From assembly GCA_017883205.1 (NCBI GenBank), contig JADGNZ010000056.1:1-39504 (forward strand): DNA of 39,504 nt, given 5' to 3'. Made by a program: the position numbers and the translations under genes. Origin of the DNA: Thermoanaerobaculia bacterium. Its GTDB lineage: Bacteria; Acidobacteriota; Thermoanaerobaculia; Gp7-AA8. The notes below the pieces were generated by a model. The model had not been told where the DNA came from and searched no databases. It saw nothing but the letters and a program-made list of their open reading frames with translations. This document shows positions 1-8,199 of this stretch, in pieces (the first letter of the stretch is position 1; each line of letters begins with the position of its first letter).

Positions 1-10
1 AACCACGCCT

Positions 11-58
11 CGTCCGAACTACCTGAAAACGCGGTACGTGCACGGATGTCGTCTCGTT
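11..58 (+). repeat. 50-nt dispersed sequence, copy 1
   Basis: This stretch aligns with 10636-10688 on the same strand. Both begin CGTCCGA, pass through an A-rich patch and share ACGTGCAC, GATG and CTCGTT. Both copies lie beside the hairpin element of 65-126, but that neighbour is inverted between the two sites, so the two blocks moved independently. Function is unknown. Confidence 0.5.
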
Positions 59-64
59 GGAACG

Positions 65-126
65 CCCCCTCATCCGCCTTCGGCACCTTCTCCCCCACAA
101 GAAGCGTGGGGGAGAAGGCGCTCGTT
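65..126 (+). repeat. Dispersed hairpin element, copy 1
   Basis: A perfect 13-bp stem (86-98 with 106-118) closes a 7-nt loop. It is flanked on the left by a 20-nt tail that includes CATCCGCCTTCGGCA. The reverse complement of the whole element recurs at 10542-10605, and a truncated copy lies at 39406-39426. This is a mobile or repetitive hairpin rather than a gene-specific terminator. Confidence 0.7.
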
Positions 127-259
127 TGGAAAGAGTTGCGATAGGAGTGTGAGAGAAAAGCGCGCTAGTTCGTAAGGGACTGCGCGATCCGGCCGGCTCA
201 GCAGTAAACTCTCCCGCCGTCAGACGTCATCGATCCTCACACCGACGCAAGGAGACTTG

Positions 260-673
260 ATGAGCGCTACCGTCCTTTACCGCATCGCCGCCGTCGTTTT
301 GGTCCTGTTTGCGGCCGGTCACACAGCCGGGTTCCTGAGATTCAAGCCACCATCGGCTGAAGGAATCGCGGTTCGCGATGCCATGAACGACGTCCACTTC
401 GCGGTCGGCGGCAAAGCCTTCACCTATGGCGGTTTCTACAAGGGCTTCGGCCTCATGATCACAGTCTATCTACTCTTCTCCGCCTTGCTCGCCTGGTACC
501 TCGGCGGCCTGGCCGCGATGCATCCCGAGGCGATCGGGATCCTCGGCTGGGCGTTCTTTGCGGTGCAGCTCGCATCGGTCGTCTTGGGCTGGGTTTATTT
601 CTTTCCTGTGACTGCTGTGTTCGCCGGTGTCACCGCGCTCTGCGTGGGCTGGGCTGCGGTGCTGGTGCGGTAG
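260..673 (+). CDS. Small four-helix membrane protein of unknown function
   Basis: The product is 137 residues with four hydrophobic segments: an N-terminal helix (about 3-22), then about 60-80, 90-112 and 115-135. The loop after helix 1 contains a GHTAGF motif and a short amphipathic stretch. Similar small membrane proteins of unknown role occur in many bacteria. The ATG at 260 is chosen over the TTG immediately before it because AAGGAG at 249-254 sits 5 nt upstream of the ATG. The gene stands alone, with its own spacer on each side. I do not recognise a specific function. Confidence 0.75.
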   Translation: MSATVLYRIAAVVLVLFAAGHTAGFLRFKPPSAEGIAVRDAMNDVHFAVGGKAFTYGGFYKGFGLMITVYLLFSALLAWYLGGLAAMHPEAIGILGWAFFAVQLASVVLGWVYFFPVTAVFAGVTALCVGWAAVLVR

Positions 674-778
674 CTTGCGGTCAGGAGAATCGAAGTCGTG
701 TGACTTACATAAGTGAGCCGTGGGATCTGGTACCGGATATTTCCAAAAAGACGCGTTGACAGGCCGTAAGATGCGGGC

Positions 779-2656
779 ATGTCCGTCCCCAAAGCCCTGA
801 TCGTCACGCTGTTCGTTCTCTTCGCTCTTCCCACCTTCGCCGCCGACAACCGCTGGAGCATCCAGGGGCCAGATGGCGGCAGCGTCAATCGGCTTGCGTT
901 CGATCCCGTCAGCTCGTCCATTGCCTATGCGGCAACCCCTAACGGCATTTTCCGGAGCGCCGACGGCGGCCAGCATTGGACGGCCGCCTCCGAGCTTCTG
1001 GGAACACCGATCAACGACGTCGCGGTCGCGGCCGGCGATCCCCAGAAAGTCTTCGCTGCCACGACGTATGGGCTTTACAAGAGCTCGGACCGCGGCCTGA
1101 CTTGGTCGGTGGTTCATCCGTTCGGCTCCTACGCGGTGGCCGTAAGCCGCACGAACGCCAGCATCGTCTACAGCGACTCAACGGGCGGACCCTTCCGCTC
1201 CTCCGACGGAGGAGCCACGTTCGGGAGCGTGGGCAGCGGACTCCCTTCCGCGCCGGCCGCGATCTCGGTTCTCGCCGTCGATCCGCAATCGCCTGACACG
1301 GTTTACGCCGCATACCAGACCAATGTCGGCGTTTACAAATCGGTCGATGGCGGAGCACATTGGACGCCGGCAAACTCCGGTCTGCCGCAGGCATTTGTCT
1401 ATTCAATGATCATCGATCCGTCGAATGGCTCCACGCTTTATGCCGGGACAGCGCCTGGGTTGTTCAAATCGACGGACGGCGGCGGATCGTGGACCGCGCT
1501 GTCGAACGGCCTTCCCGCGGCGCCCTATTGCTATTCGCTCTCGATCAGTGGCGGAACACCCGCAACGATCGTCGTCGGAGTCGGTGGTGGCCTTTTCAAG
1601 TCGATCGACGGCGGAACGAGCTGGACTTCTTCCGGATTCAACGGCAGCACCGTTACTCCGGCCGCCATCGATCCTGTAAATCCCGCAAATATCCTCGCCA
1701 GTGCGAACTCGGTCACCTTCAAGAGCGCGAACGGCGGAGCGAATTTTGCGGCCACGTCCGGCTTGACCGCGTTCTATACGCTTGCGATCGCGGTTGATCC
1801 TCAGAACGCATCGGTGGTCTATGCAGGAGGCTCCTCCGGTGTTCTCAAGAGCGTGGACCGAGGAGTGAGTTGGACGCAGTCACTAACAAATCAGACCGGA
1901 TCCATCGCCGTCGACTCCCAGAATTCGCAGATCGTCTATGCCACACCATCCGGCGTCGTGCGACGAACCACCGACGGAGGCACAACCTGGACCGATTTCA
2001 CGACCGGTCTCCAGCCCGGCTTCGCCTTAGTCGTTGTCGCTGACCCGCAGGTTGGAGGAACGATCTACACAATCGTCGGAAACGCGGTGTACAAGAAAGT
2101 CGGCAGCGCATCATGGGTGAAAGCAAGCACCGGCTTGCCCAACGGTTCTCTGACCTTCATTACGATCGATCGCAATAACTCCTCCACGCTCTATGCCGGC
2201 GGAGGAGTGGGCATTTACAAAAGCGTCGATGGTGGAACCAATTGGGTCGCGACAGGACGGCCGGCCGGCAATGTGACGCCGACGACTGTCATCATCGACC
2301 CGTTCGACTCCGGCCATCTCCTCTCCTGGTCGGGCTCCTCCGCGTTCGAATCGACGGATGGCGGCGCCAACTGGAGCTCATTTGACGTCGCCGGCGGGAG
2401 GCAGGCGATCACTCTCGCATTTGACGCGTCCGCTCCCGGCCGCATCTACAGCAGCGGCGCCGACAGCAACGGCGTCGCCATAGTCGATCGGAGCAACGAC
2501 GGTGGCAAGACCTGGTTCTCCATGAGGACCGGCCTCGGGCGCGGACTCAACACCATCTTCATCGTCGCGCCCGGCGGCAACATGCTCTATGGCGGCAGCA
2601 CGAACGGCGGCGTATGGGCATTTCACTTCGCAAGAGGACGTGCAGTGGGTAAATGA
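779..2656 (+). CDS. Secreted Asp-box (BNR/VPS10-like) beta-propeller protein
   Basis: A 625-residue protein starting with a typical signal peptide (hydrophobic residues 5-20, ending in FAADN). The rest consists of about twelve repeats, each with an Asp-box of the form S-x-D/N-x-G-x-x-W/F, such as SADGGQHW, SVDGGAHW, STDGGGSW, TTDGGTTW and SNDGGKTW. Asp-boxes mark beta-hairpins in BNR propellers (sialidases, Vps10 and YCF48-type proteins). I see no catalytic arginine triad pattern, so I would not call it a sialidase. It is probably extracellular and may bind glycans or proteins. The gene is monocistronic, with a repeat-filled spacer downstream. Repeats with an Asp-box every 45-50 residues suggest two propellers. 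Confidence 0.85.
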   Translation: MSVPKALIVTLFVLFALPTFAADNRWSIQGPDGGSVNRLAFDPVSSSIAYAATPNGIFRSADGGQHWTAASELLGTPINDVAVAAGDPQKVFAATTYGLYKSSDRGLTWSVVHPFGSYAVAVSRTNASIVYSDSTGGPFRSSDGGATFGSVGSGLPSAPAAISVLAVDPQSPDTVYAAYQTNVGVYKSVDGGAHWTPANSGLPQAFVYSMIIDPSNGSTLYAGTAPGLFKSTDGGGSWTALSNGLPAAPYCYSLSISGGTPATIVVGVGGGLFKSIDGGTSWTSSGFNGSTVTPAAIDPVNPANILASANSVTFKSANGGANFAATSGLTAFYTLAIAVDPQNASVVYAGGSSGVLKSVDRGVSWTQSLTNQTGSIAVDSQNSQIVYATPSGVVRRTTDGGTTWTDFTTGLQPGFALVVVADPQVGGTIYTIVGNAVYKKVGSASWVKASTGLPNGSLTFITIDRNNSSTLYAGGGVGIYKSVDGGTNWVATGRPAGNVTPTTVIIDPFDSGHLLSWSGSSAFESTDGGANWSSFDVAGGRQAITLAFDASAPGRIYSSGADSNGVAIVDRSNDGGKTWFSMRTGLGRGLNTIFIVAPGGNMLYGGSTNGGVWAFHFARGRAVGK

Positions 2657-2849
2657 CAGGCAATCTGTCGCCCAGAACGGCGCGCCCCAAGATCTGAAGC
2701 CCGCTTCAGCGGGCGACAGGTTCGGCGACCCAATGTCAATGTCCCGAAAAATCGGATGTAGGTCGGACCCACCTCGGTCCCATTCCTGGACTCACAAGGA
2801 CAACGCGCGAAGCGCAATCAACCGACAACCGAGAACGCGCGCAGCGCAA
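2657..2849. repeat. Spacer filled with repeat fragments
   Basis: The spacer lies between two converging genes and holds no ORF. It contains a GC hairpin (AGCCCGCTTCAGCGGGC, about 2698-2714) ending in GCGACAGG, a word also found at 14829-14838. It also holds a GTAGGTCGGA word shared with 8991-9042 and a single arm (ACAACGCGCGAAGCGCAA) that recurs at 5763-5780. Confidence 0.55.
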
Positions 2850-3617
2850 TTACTTCGCGCCGAAATACCCATCCAACTGCTCGTACGCCTGCCGCACGCC
2901 TTCGCTTTGCGTCTTGAGCTCTGCGAAGGCGCCGCGATAGATGCCGCCGACGCGCGTCACATTCCTCTCGCGCAACGCGTACAGCACTTCCCGCAGCGCC
3001 TCGGCTTCGGCCGGGGCGAGATCGGTGCGGGCGATTTCCCGCTCCAGCAGCGACTGCGCGACGCGGAGGCGATCGCCGTTTTCTTCGCGATGCGTTGGCG
3101 TTGGCGTCGTGCCGGGCTGTGAGCTTGGCGGAATCCAGGCTGCGGGCACCCGCCCTTCGATCGTGGCCGGCGTCGACATGTCGACCGTGCCGGGAAGCTC
3201 TTTCAGTTGGGGGCTGAACTTGCCCATCATGAAGAAGAGCTCCTTCTCGTTGGAGAAGTTCCCGACGAGGCGAGCGTTCTTCGCCATCTCGAGATGCTCG
3301 GACTCCTGCAGCATGATGAAGGCGCGGGCGCGCTCCTCGAGGGTGATGCGCTTGGCGTGAACGCGCCATGCCGTGAGCGTGCCCTGGATGAAGCAGGCTT
3401 GTCCGGCGCGGATGCTGACCGCTTCGACGGTCACGTTCTCCTCGATCCGGATCGATCCGTTGGTCGACTCGATCTCCGAATAGTTCCCGGAGTTCTGGAT
3501 GACGAGATTGCCCGGAGTCTTGATCGACAGTTGCCCGCTGGCATTGACACGGATCTCCGTGCCCCGCGGGATGATCATCGTGGGAAAGTTCGCCTGGTCG
3601 GCGGCGTTGCTGCTCAT
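2850..3617 (-). CDS. Bactofilin-like polymer-forming protein
   Basis: A 255-residue protein. Residues 10-130 are a regular succession of short beta-strands with glycines and asparagines (SIKTPGNLVIQNSG, SIRIEENVTVEAVSI, CFIQGTLTAW), the look of a small right-handed beta-helix of the bactofilin/polymer-forming type. The C-terminal half is Pro/Thr-rich (about 150-175), then helical and charged. There is no signal peptide, so it is probably cytoplasmic. It starts 2 nt downstream of the stop of an M23 peptidase gene, which suggests coupled translation. Bactofilins are commonly encoded beside M23 peptidases and jointly control cell shape or wall placement (Csd/CcmA in Helicobacter, for example). 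The fold call rests on pattern and context, not on a signature motif. Confidence 0.55.
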   Translation of the reverse strand: MSSNAADQANFPTMIIPRGTEIRVNASGQLSIKTPGNLVIQNSGNYSEIESTNGSIRIEENVTVEAVSIRAGQACFIQGTLTAWRVHAKRITLEERARAFIMLQESEHLEMAKNARLVGNFSNEKELFFMMGKFSPQLKELPGTVDMSTPATIEGRVPAAWIPPSSQPGTTPTPTHREENGDRLRVAQSLLEREIARTDLAPAEAEALREVLYALRERNVTRVGGIYRGAFAELKTQSEGVRQAYEQLDGYFGAK

Positions 3618-3618
3618 C

Positions 3619-4653
3619 TCACACCCTCCTGCGCCCGAGAAACGCCGTGGGAAGCGGATCGAAGTCCTTGTAATCCTTGCTCGTACGAGCCTTCATCAAC
3701 AGGGATGCTTCATTAGGCCACTGATAGTTGAGGATGTAAATGCGCGGGTCGATCGGGACGTAGGCGCCGGGCTGCTCGAAATCGCTGCGAACCTCGTAGT
3801 GGAGGTGCGAATTCGTGCTCCAGCCGGTCGAGCCGACCGAGGCGATGACCTCGCCCTGCTTGATCTGCTGTCCGGCGTGGACCTTGACCGTGTCGCAGTG
3901 GCCGTAGATGGTGATGAAGCGGTCGGAGTGATTGATGACGACGACGTTGCCGAAGCGCCACCAGGCCACGCTGTCGCGTAGCGGGAAGCGGCCGGCAAAG
4001 CTCACGACGCCGTCGGCCGTCGCGTAGACCGGCGTGCCGGTCGGTGCGGAAAGATCCATCCCCTTGTGAAAGTCGGAGGCTCGCGTGAATGGCGAGATGC
4101 GCATGCCGAACGGTGACGTGAGCACGAACTGATCGGAGGGAAGCGGCAGGATGGAGGGAGTGTGGCGCACGAGGTCGGCGTTCGCGGTCTCGTAGCTGGC
4201 CAGGAGCTCGATCTGATCCTGAAGGCGGCGCATGGCCGTGCGCAGCGCGGTCTCGCGGTGGCGTGCGTCGTCGATGTGGAGATCGGTCGGATCGGACTTC
4301 AAATGCAGCGGCAGCGAGAAACCGCCGGTGCCGAGGTTGCGATCGAGCCCGTAGATAGTGATGAGCTTCTCGACGCGGATGCGCTGCTCTTCCAGGCTCT
4401 TCTCGACCGACGTCATCTGGACGACGTTTTCCTGCAGGCGCTCGCGCTGGATGTCGCGCTCGTCGCGCATCGACTTGAGATAGTTGTCTTTGTAGACGCG
4501 CCGGATGACGGTTGGGGCGGCGGCCATGGAGCCGAGGAGGCCAGCCAGAAGGATCGAGAGAAAGACGAGCGCTACGACGACGCGGCGCCGGTCAAAAAAG
4601 ACATAGCGCACGCGACGACGGATATCGCTCGGTACGATCTGGATCTCGATCAT
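3619..4653 (-). CDS. Membrane-anchored M23 family murein endopeptidase
   Basis: A 344-residue protein: short cytoplasmic N-terminus, one membrane helix (about 24-46), periplasmic coiled coil (about 56-100), then a LytM/peptidase M23 domain (about 178-320). Zinc ligands are visible as H196 and D200 (HKGMD) and H285 in H283-L-H285 (HLHYE); the second catalytic His is in YGHCD. All the catalytic elements are present, so it should be an active peptidoglycan cross-link hydrolase, unlike degenerate EnvC-type activators. The frame is open further upstream, but ATG 4653 places the basic and hydrophobic anchor where the family expects it. The stop codon is separated by one base from the start of the bactofilin-like gene. 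Confidence 0.85.
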   Translation of the reverse strand: MIEIQIVPSDIRRRVRYVFFDRRRVVVALVFLSILLAGLLGSMAAAPTVIRRVYKDNYLKSMRDERDIQRERLQENVVQMTSVEKSLEEQRIRVEKLITIYGLDRNLGTGGFSLPLHLKSDPTDLHIDDARHRETALRTAMRRLQDQIELLASYETANADLVRHTPSILPLPSDQFVLTSPFGMRISPFTRASDFHKGMDLSAPTGTPVYATADGVVSFAGRFPLRDSVAWWRFGNVVVINHSDRFITIYGHCDTVKVHAGQQIKQGEVIASVGSTGWSTNSHLHYEVRSDFEQPGAYVPIDPRIYILNYQWPNEASLLMKARTSKDYKDFDPLPTAFLGRRRV

Positions 4654-4739
4654 GGCACGAACCCGCTGGACTGCGCGGGGTCGGTCAATATAACACAGGG
4701 TGTGTCGCGGAGGTTGGGCAGTGGGTTGCCTCGACGGTA

Positions 4740-4796
4740 CGCTTCGGCGGCGGCGGGACGCCGCCGGGCCAGCCGCCGAGACGGCGGCGCTCCGTT
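4740..4796 (+). repeat. GC-rich palindromic repeat, copy 1
   Basis: A run of GCCGCC/GGCGGC words able to form several alternative stems, ending in GGCGGCGCTCCG. A related element ending in GCCGGCGCTACG lies at 22626-22671. Both sit in spacers beside gene starts. It appears to be a dispersed extragenic palindrome. Confidence 0.5.
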
Positions 4797-4860
4797 GACT
4801 CTTCCGTGTTACCTTCGCGCTGCCAGCGAACCAATCATCGAGTTGGGCGCGCAAATCGAG

Positions 4861-5700
4861 ATGCAGCCGATGACGCAGCACGAATCGCGAGGCACCCGCA
4901 CCACAAAGCGATGGATTGTAGATCTCGCCCGCCTTGGCTACGCGTCGAAGGGCGTGCTGTACGCCACCGCCGGATTTCTCACCGCAGCCGCCGGCCTTCA
5001 TCGCGGCGGTACCACGGCGGACCGTCGCGACGCCATTCAGTTCATCGCCCAACAGACGTTCGGCCGCGCCATGCTTCTGGTGATCGCCGCCGGCCTGATT
5101 GGATACGCATTCTGGCGAATCGTCAGCGCGTTCACGGATGCCGACGCTCACGGAAGCGATGCCAAGGGCTTTGCCATTCGCACCGCCAGCGTCGTGCGCG
5201 GCCTCTTCTACGGCACCCTTGCCTACACCATCATCAGGATGCTGCTTCATCAAGGTGGAAGCGGACAAGGCAGCGACGCCACGAGCCGGCACTGGACAGC
5301 GCGGGCACTCGATCATCCCTGTGGTTTCGTGCTGGTGATGCTTGCTGGACTCTCGATCATTGTCTACGGCGGCGCGCAATGTTTCAGCGCGGCGGGCAAG
5401 AAGCTCAGCAAACAGCTTGACCTCACGTCCACATCTGCCCGTGGCCGAAGAGCCATCCTGTCGATCTCGCGCTTCGGAGTCGTCGCGCGGGGAATCGTCT
5501 TTGGAGTCATCGGAGCCTCACTCATCCGCGCTTCCCTTCGCCGCCACTCGGCCGACGCGAAGGGAATCTCGGGAGCGCTCCGGCAACTGTGGGCACTGCC
5601 AATGGGCAGTTGGATTCTCACCGTGGCCGGACTTGGGTTTGCCGCGTACGGCGCGTACGCGCTGATCAATGCGCGTTACCGGCGCATTCCTGCGGGATGA
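4861..5700 (+). CDS. DUF1206 multi-pass membrane protein
   Basis: A 279-residue protein with six hydrophobic helices arranged as three repeated helix pairs. Each repeat begins with the family pattern of a basic amphipathic segment then LGYASKGVLYATAGF, ASVVRGLFYGTLAYT or FGVVARGIVFGVIGA, and ends near a GY/YGAYA turn. This triplicated R/K-G-hhY/F pattern is characteristic of DUF1206, whose function is unknown. Two in-frame ATGs (4861 and 4870) are possible starts and neither has a clear ribosome site. It runs divergently from the M23 peptidase gene, with a GC-palindrome in the shared spacer. Confidence 0.8.
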   Translation: MQPMTQHESRGTRTTKRWIVDLARLGYASKGVLYATAGFLTAAAGLHRGGTTADRRDAIQFIAQQTFGRAMLLVIAAGLIGYAFWRIVSAFTDADAHGSDAKGFAIRTASVVRGLFYGTLAYTIIRMLLHQGGSGQGSDATSRHWTARALDHPCGFVLVMLAGLSIIVYGGAQCFSAAGKKLSKQLDLTSTSARGRRAILSISRFGVVARGIVFGVIGASLIRASLRRHSADAKGISGALRQLWALPMGSWILTVAGLGFAAYGAYALINARYRRIPAG

Positions 5701-5705
5701 CCATC

Positions 5706-5823
5706 TTGCGCTGCGCGCGTTATCGGTTGATTGCCCTTCGGGCGTTGTCCGTTGTCAGACTGACAACGCGCGAAGCGCAACGAACCAACAACCAACAACG
5801 CGCGGCCCGCCAGGGCCGCGCAA
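5706..5823. repeat. Inverted repeat with short-word arms (AACCAAC type)
   Basis: The left arm (about 5706-5757) and right arm (about 5761-5823) are imperfect complements. The right arm contains the 7-nt word ACCAACA twice between GCGCG-rich ends. It fills the spacer between two convergent genes. One arm resembles the single arm at 2799-2842. Confidence 0.6.
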
Positions 5824-5824
5824 T

Positions 5825-6973
5825 TCAAGGCTGTATCCACCCCGCAAAATGCGTCGTTCCCCCATCGATCTTGATCATCGCCACCGGCTTGATCGGATCG
5901 CGGTCGGGGCCCATGGTGATGACTCCGGAGACGCCCTGATAATCCTTCGTCGCGGCGATCTGATCGCGGATGGCTTTGCGGTCGAGTGAGCCGGCGCGCT
6001 TGATCGCGTTCGTGAGGGTGTAGAGCGCGTCGTAGCCGAGGGCGGAGTTGGCATCAGGATTCTTGCCGGAGCGTTTGAGGATCTCGGCGACGAATTTCTG
6101 TACCGCAGGACGGGGCTCACCGACGAAGTAATGATCCGAGAAGTAGCAGCCGTCGACCGACTTGCCGCCGATCTGAATCACGGTCGGCGAGTCCCAGCCG
6201 TCGCCGCCAACCATCGGGTAGGTGATGCCGAGGTCGCGGGCCTGGATGGCGATCTGCCCGACCTCCGTGTAGAAACCGGGGATGAAGAGCACCTCCGGAT
6301 TGGCCGCCTTGATCGCCGTCAACTGCGGGCGGAAATCGCTGTCGCCGCCGCTGTAGCTTTGCTCCGCGACGATCTTGCCGCCGAGCGTCTCGAACTCCTT
6401 CCGGATGACTTCCGCGAGGCCGACCGAGTAATCGTTCTTGTTGTCACGCAGAATCGCCGCCGTGGCCGCGTGCAGGTTGGCGCGGACGAACATCGCCAGC
6501 GCTTTCCCCTGGTACGGATCGGTGAAGCAGACGCGGAAGATGTAGTCGCCTTTCTTCGTGACGCTGGGGTTCGTCGACGACGGCGAGATCATTGGCACCT
6601 TCGAGGCCTGACAGATCGGCGCTGCCGCCAGCGACTGGTTGGAGGAGTTCTCGCCGAGGATGGCCAGGACGTTGTCGTGCGTGATGAGCTTGGTGACGAC
6701 CGAGGCTGCTTCCTCCGCTTTGCCCTGATCGTCTTCGATGACGAGGCGGATCTTTTTGCCGAGCACGCCTCCGGAGTTGTTGATCTCCTCGGCGGCGAGT
6801 TGCTCGCCCTGGACCGTTGCCTGCCCGAAGGCAGCCTCCGATCCGCTGGTCGCCGCATAGACGCCAACTGGAATATCGTTCGTCTCGGCGGCCGTTTGTC
6901 GTTCGGCTCCGGGACGGCAACCAAACCCGAGAACTGCCGCAACACACAGAGAAATCGAAATGATCCGGCTCAT
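5825..6973 (-). CDS. ABC transporter periplasmic binding protein, branched-chain amino acid (LivK) type
   Basis: A 382-residue exported protein with a signal peptide ending near a cysteine (VLGFGCRPG, a weak lipobox). A type I periplasmic binding fold follows: GVYAATSGSEAAFGQATVQGEQLAAEEIN at the start of the mature part, then SSNQSLAAAPICQ and SPSSTNPSVT, and the family's typical ending with YQGVSG and PVAMIKIDGG. These match Peripla_BP_6 proteins such as LivJ/LivK. No permease or ATPase gene is adjacent, so it is either an orphan component or a sensor-type binding protein. It is divergent from efp with only 38 bp between the start codons, so the promoters must overlap. Confidence 0.88.
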   Translation of the reverse strand: MSRIISISLCVAAVLGFGCRPGAERQTAAETNDIPVGVYAATSGSEAAFGQATVQGEQLAAEEINNSGGVLGKKIRLVIEDDQGKAEEAASVVTKLITHDNVLAILGENSSNQSLAAAPICQASKVPMISPSSTNPSVTKKGDYIFRVCFTDPYQGKALAMFVRANLHAATAAILRDNKNDYSVGLAEVIRKEFETLGGKIVAEQSYSGGDSDFRPQLTAIKAANPEVLFIPGFYTEVGQIAIQARDLGITYPMVGGDGWDSPTVIQIGGKSVDGCYFSDHYFVGEPRPAVQKFVAEILKRSGKNPDANSALGYDALYTLTNAIKRAGSLDRKAIRDQIAATKDYQGVSGVITMGPDRDPIKPVAMIKIDGGTTHFAGWIQP

Positions 6974-7011
6974 AGGGCCGGGAGTCTATCAGCGAAAGGA
7001 TTCACCACTTC

Positions 7012-7569
7012 ATGCAGGCCAACGACATTCGGAGAGGGATCGTCATCGTGTTCAACGGCGATCTCTGCAAGGTGATGGAGTTCAATCACCACACGCCCGG
7101 GAACCTCCGCGCGATGGTGCAGGCGAAGCTGCGCAACATGCGCACCGGCAACCAGTTCGAGCACCGCTTCCGCTCGCAGGACGAGATCACGCAGGCGTAC
7201 ATCAACCAGCATGAGATGGAGTACATGTACTCCGATGGCCATGCCCATCACTTCATGAACACCGAGAGCTTCGAGCAGGTCGAGATCTCCTCGGACGACC
7301 TCGGCGAGTCCGCCGCGTGGCTCGATGCCGGCGTGAAGCTGCAGGTGCAGTTCTACGAAGACAAGCCGATCGGCGTCGAGCTCCCGAAGACGATTCGCGT
7401 TCGCATCTCCGAGACCGAGCCGCAGGTCAAAGGTGCCACGGCCTCCGCGTCGTACAAGCCCGCCAAGCTCGAGAACGGCGTGACCGTGCTCGTGCCGCCG
7501 TTCGTCAGCGAAGGCGAAGAGATCATCGTCGACCCGAGCGAGAACCGGTACCTCGAGCGCGCGAAGTAG
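7012..7569 (+). CDS. efp: Translation elongation factor P
   Basis: At 185 residues this is the usual EF-P length, with KOW-like domain I, OB domain II (MNTESFEQVEI) and C-terminal OB domain III ending in the signature GEEIIVDPSENRYLER. EF-P enters the ribosomal E site and relieves stalling at polyproline runs. The domain I loop reads TPGNLRAM. The position of the modified lysine of E. coli (K34 in PGKGQA) is N31 here, with arginine two residues later (R33). Neither the EpmA-type lysine nor the EarP-type GRN arginine context is present, and no modification gene is in the window. AAGGA at 6996-7000 is a distant ribosome site. The stop is followed directly by a hairpin. Confidence 0.95.
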   Translation: MQANDIRRGIVIVFNGDLCKVMEFNHHTPGNLRAMVQAKLRNMRTGNQFEHRFRSQDEITQAYINQHEMEYMYSDGHAHHFMNTESFEQVEISSDDLGESAAWLDAGVKLQVQFYEDKPIGVELPKTIRVRISETEPQVKGATASASYKPAKLENGVTVLVPPFVSEGEEIIVDPSENRYLERAK

Positions 7570-7570
7570 C

Positions 7571-7658
7571 GTGGATCAGAGATCAGTGGATTAGAGATCA
7601 GTGGATCGGGATCGGGCCTCTCTTCTGATCGACTAATCCACTAATCTACTTGCTCCAC
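7571..7658. repeat. Inverted repeat with short-word arms (GGATCAGAGATCAGT type)
   Basis: The left arm 7571-7607 is a 15-nt word (GTGGATCAGAGATCA) repeated about 2.5 times. The right arm 7625-7658 is its imperfect complement. The element occupies the entire spacer, from 2 nt after the efp stop to 5 nt before the next ATG. Confidence 0.7.
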
Positions 7659-7663
7659 TGCCC

Positions 7664-8107
7664 ATGCCGTCCGTCAACTTCCTCTGTCTTCAATGCGAAA
7701 AGCGGCTCGCGCGCGATGCCGGCGAGGTGTCGCGGCCGTGTGATTTCTGCGGCGTCGCCAACAGCGTTGTTGCGCCGGCGGAAGACTCCATCATCGACCG
7801 CTGCGCGGCGTGCGGACACGAAGAGCTCTACTTTCAAAAGGACTTCAACCGCAGGACCGGCATCGCGCTCGTCGTCGCCGGCTCGATCTTCGTCCCCTGG
7901 ACCTACGGCCTCTCCCTCCTCGGCGTCACGATTCTCGACTACATCGTCTGGCGCATCGTGAAGGACGTCATCGTCTGCTACGAATGCCAGGCCGTGCACC
8001 GCGGCTATGCGCCCAATCCGCGCCTCAAGCCCTTCGATCTCGTGATTCATGACCGGCATGTTTACGGCGCTGCTCCACCTGGGGCCGAAGAGGGCCACAG
8101 CTCGTAA
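7664..8107 (+). CDS. Zinc-ribbon membrane protein, unknown function
   Basis: A 147-residue protein. The first third carries three Cys pairs, CLQC (about 8-11), CDFC (about 26-29) and CAAC (about 47-50), which look like zinc-ribbon knuckles. Two closely spaced hydrophobic segments follow (about 65-90), then CYEC and a HRGYAPNP segment. It is probably an inner-membrane protein with cytosolic zinc ribbons. I cannot assign a function. No ribosome site is visible because a hairpin arm ends 5 nt before the start codon, so translation could depend on that RNA structure opening or on coupling with efp. Confidence 0.75.
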   Translation: MPSVNFLCLQCEKRLARDAGEVSRPCDFCGVANSVVAPAEDSIIDRCAACGHEELYFQKDFNRRTGIALVVAGSIFVPWTYGLSLLGVTILDYIVWRIVKDVIVCYECQAVHRGYAPNPRLKPFDLVIHDRHVYGAAPPGAEEGHSS

Positions 8108-8194
8108 TTGACAATTGACAATTGACAACGAGGGACGGGCCGCTCCCAGTTGCCTGTTCTTTCGTTGTCAATTGTCAATTGTCCATTGTCAATT
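8106..8194. repeat. Inverted repeat with ATTGACA heptamer arms
   Basis: The left arm 8106-8132 is the heptamer ATTGACA three times, then ACGA. The right arm 8162-8194 starts TCGTTGTCAATTGTCAATTG and carries four complementary words. It starts on the stop codon of the zinc-ribbon gene and ends 5 nt before the stop of the next, convergent gene, so it is the whole spacer. Confidence 0.75.
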
Positions 8195-8199
8195 GATCC

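Noticed and set aside
756-761. TTGACA as a -35 box before the Asp-box protein gene
   Set aside because: A matching -10 would fall on the start codon and nothing similar to TATAAT is there.
4162-4860. N-terminal extension of the DUF1206 gene upstream of 4861
   Set aside because: The frame is open, but it is antisense to the M23 peptidase gene and crosses a GC palindrome; the family's first helix begins about 30 residues after 4861.
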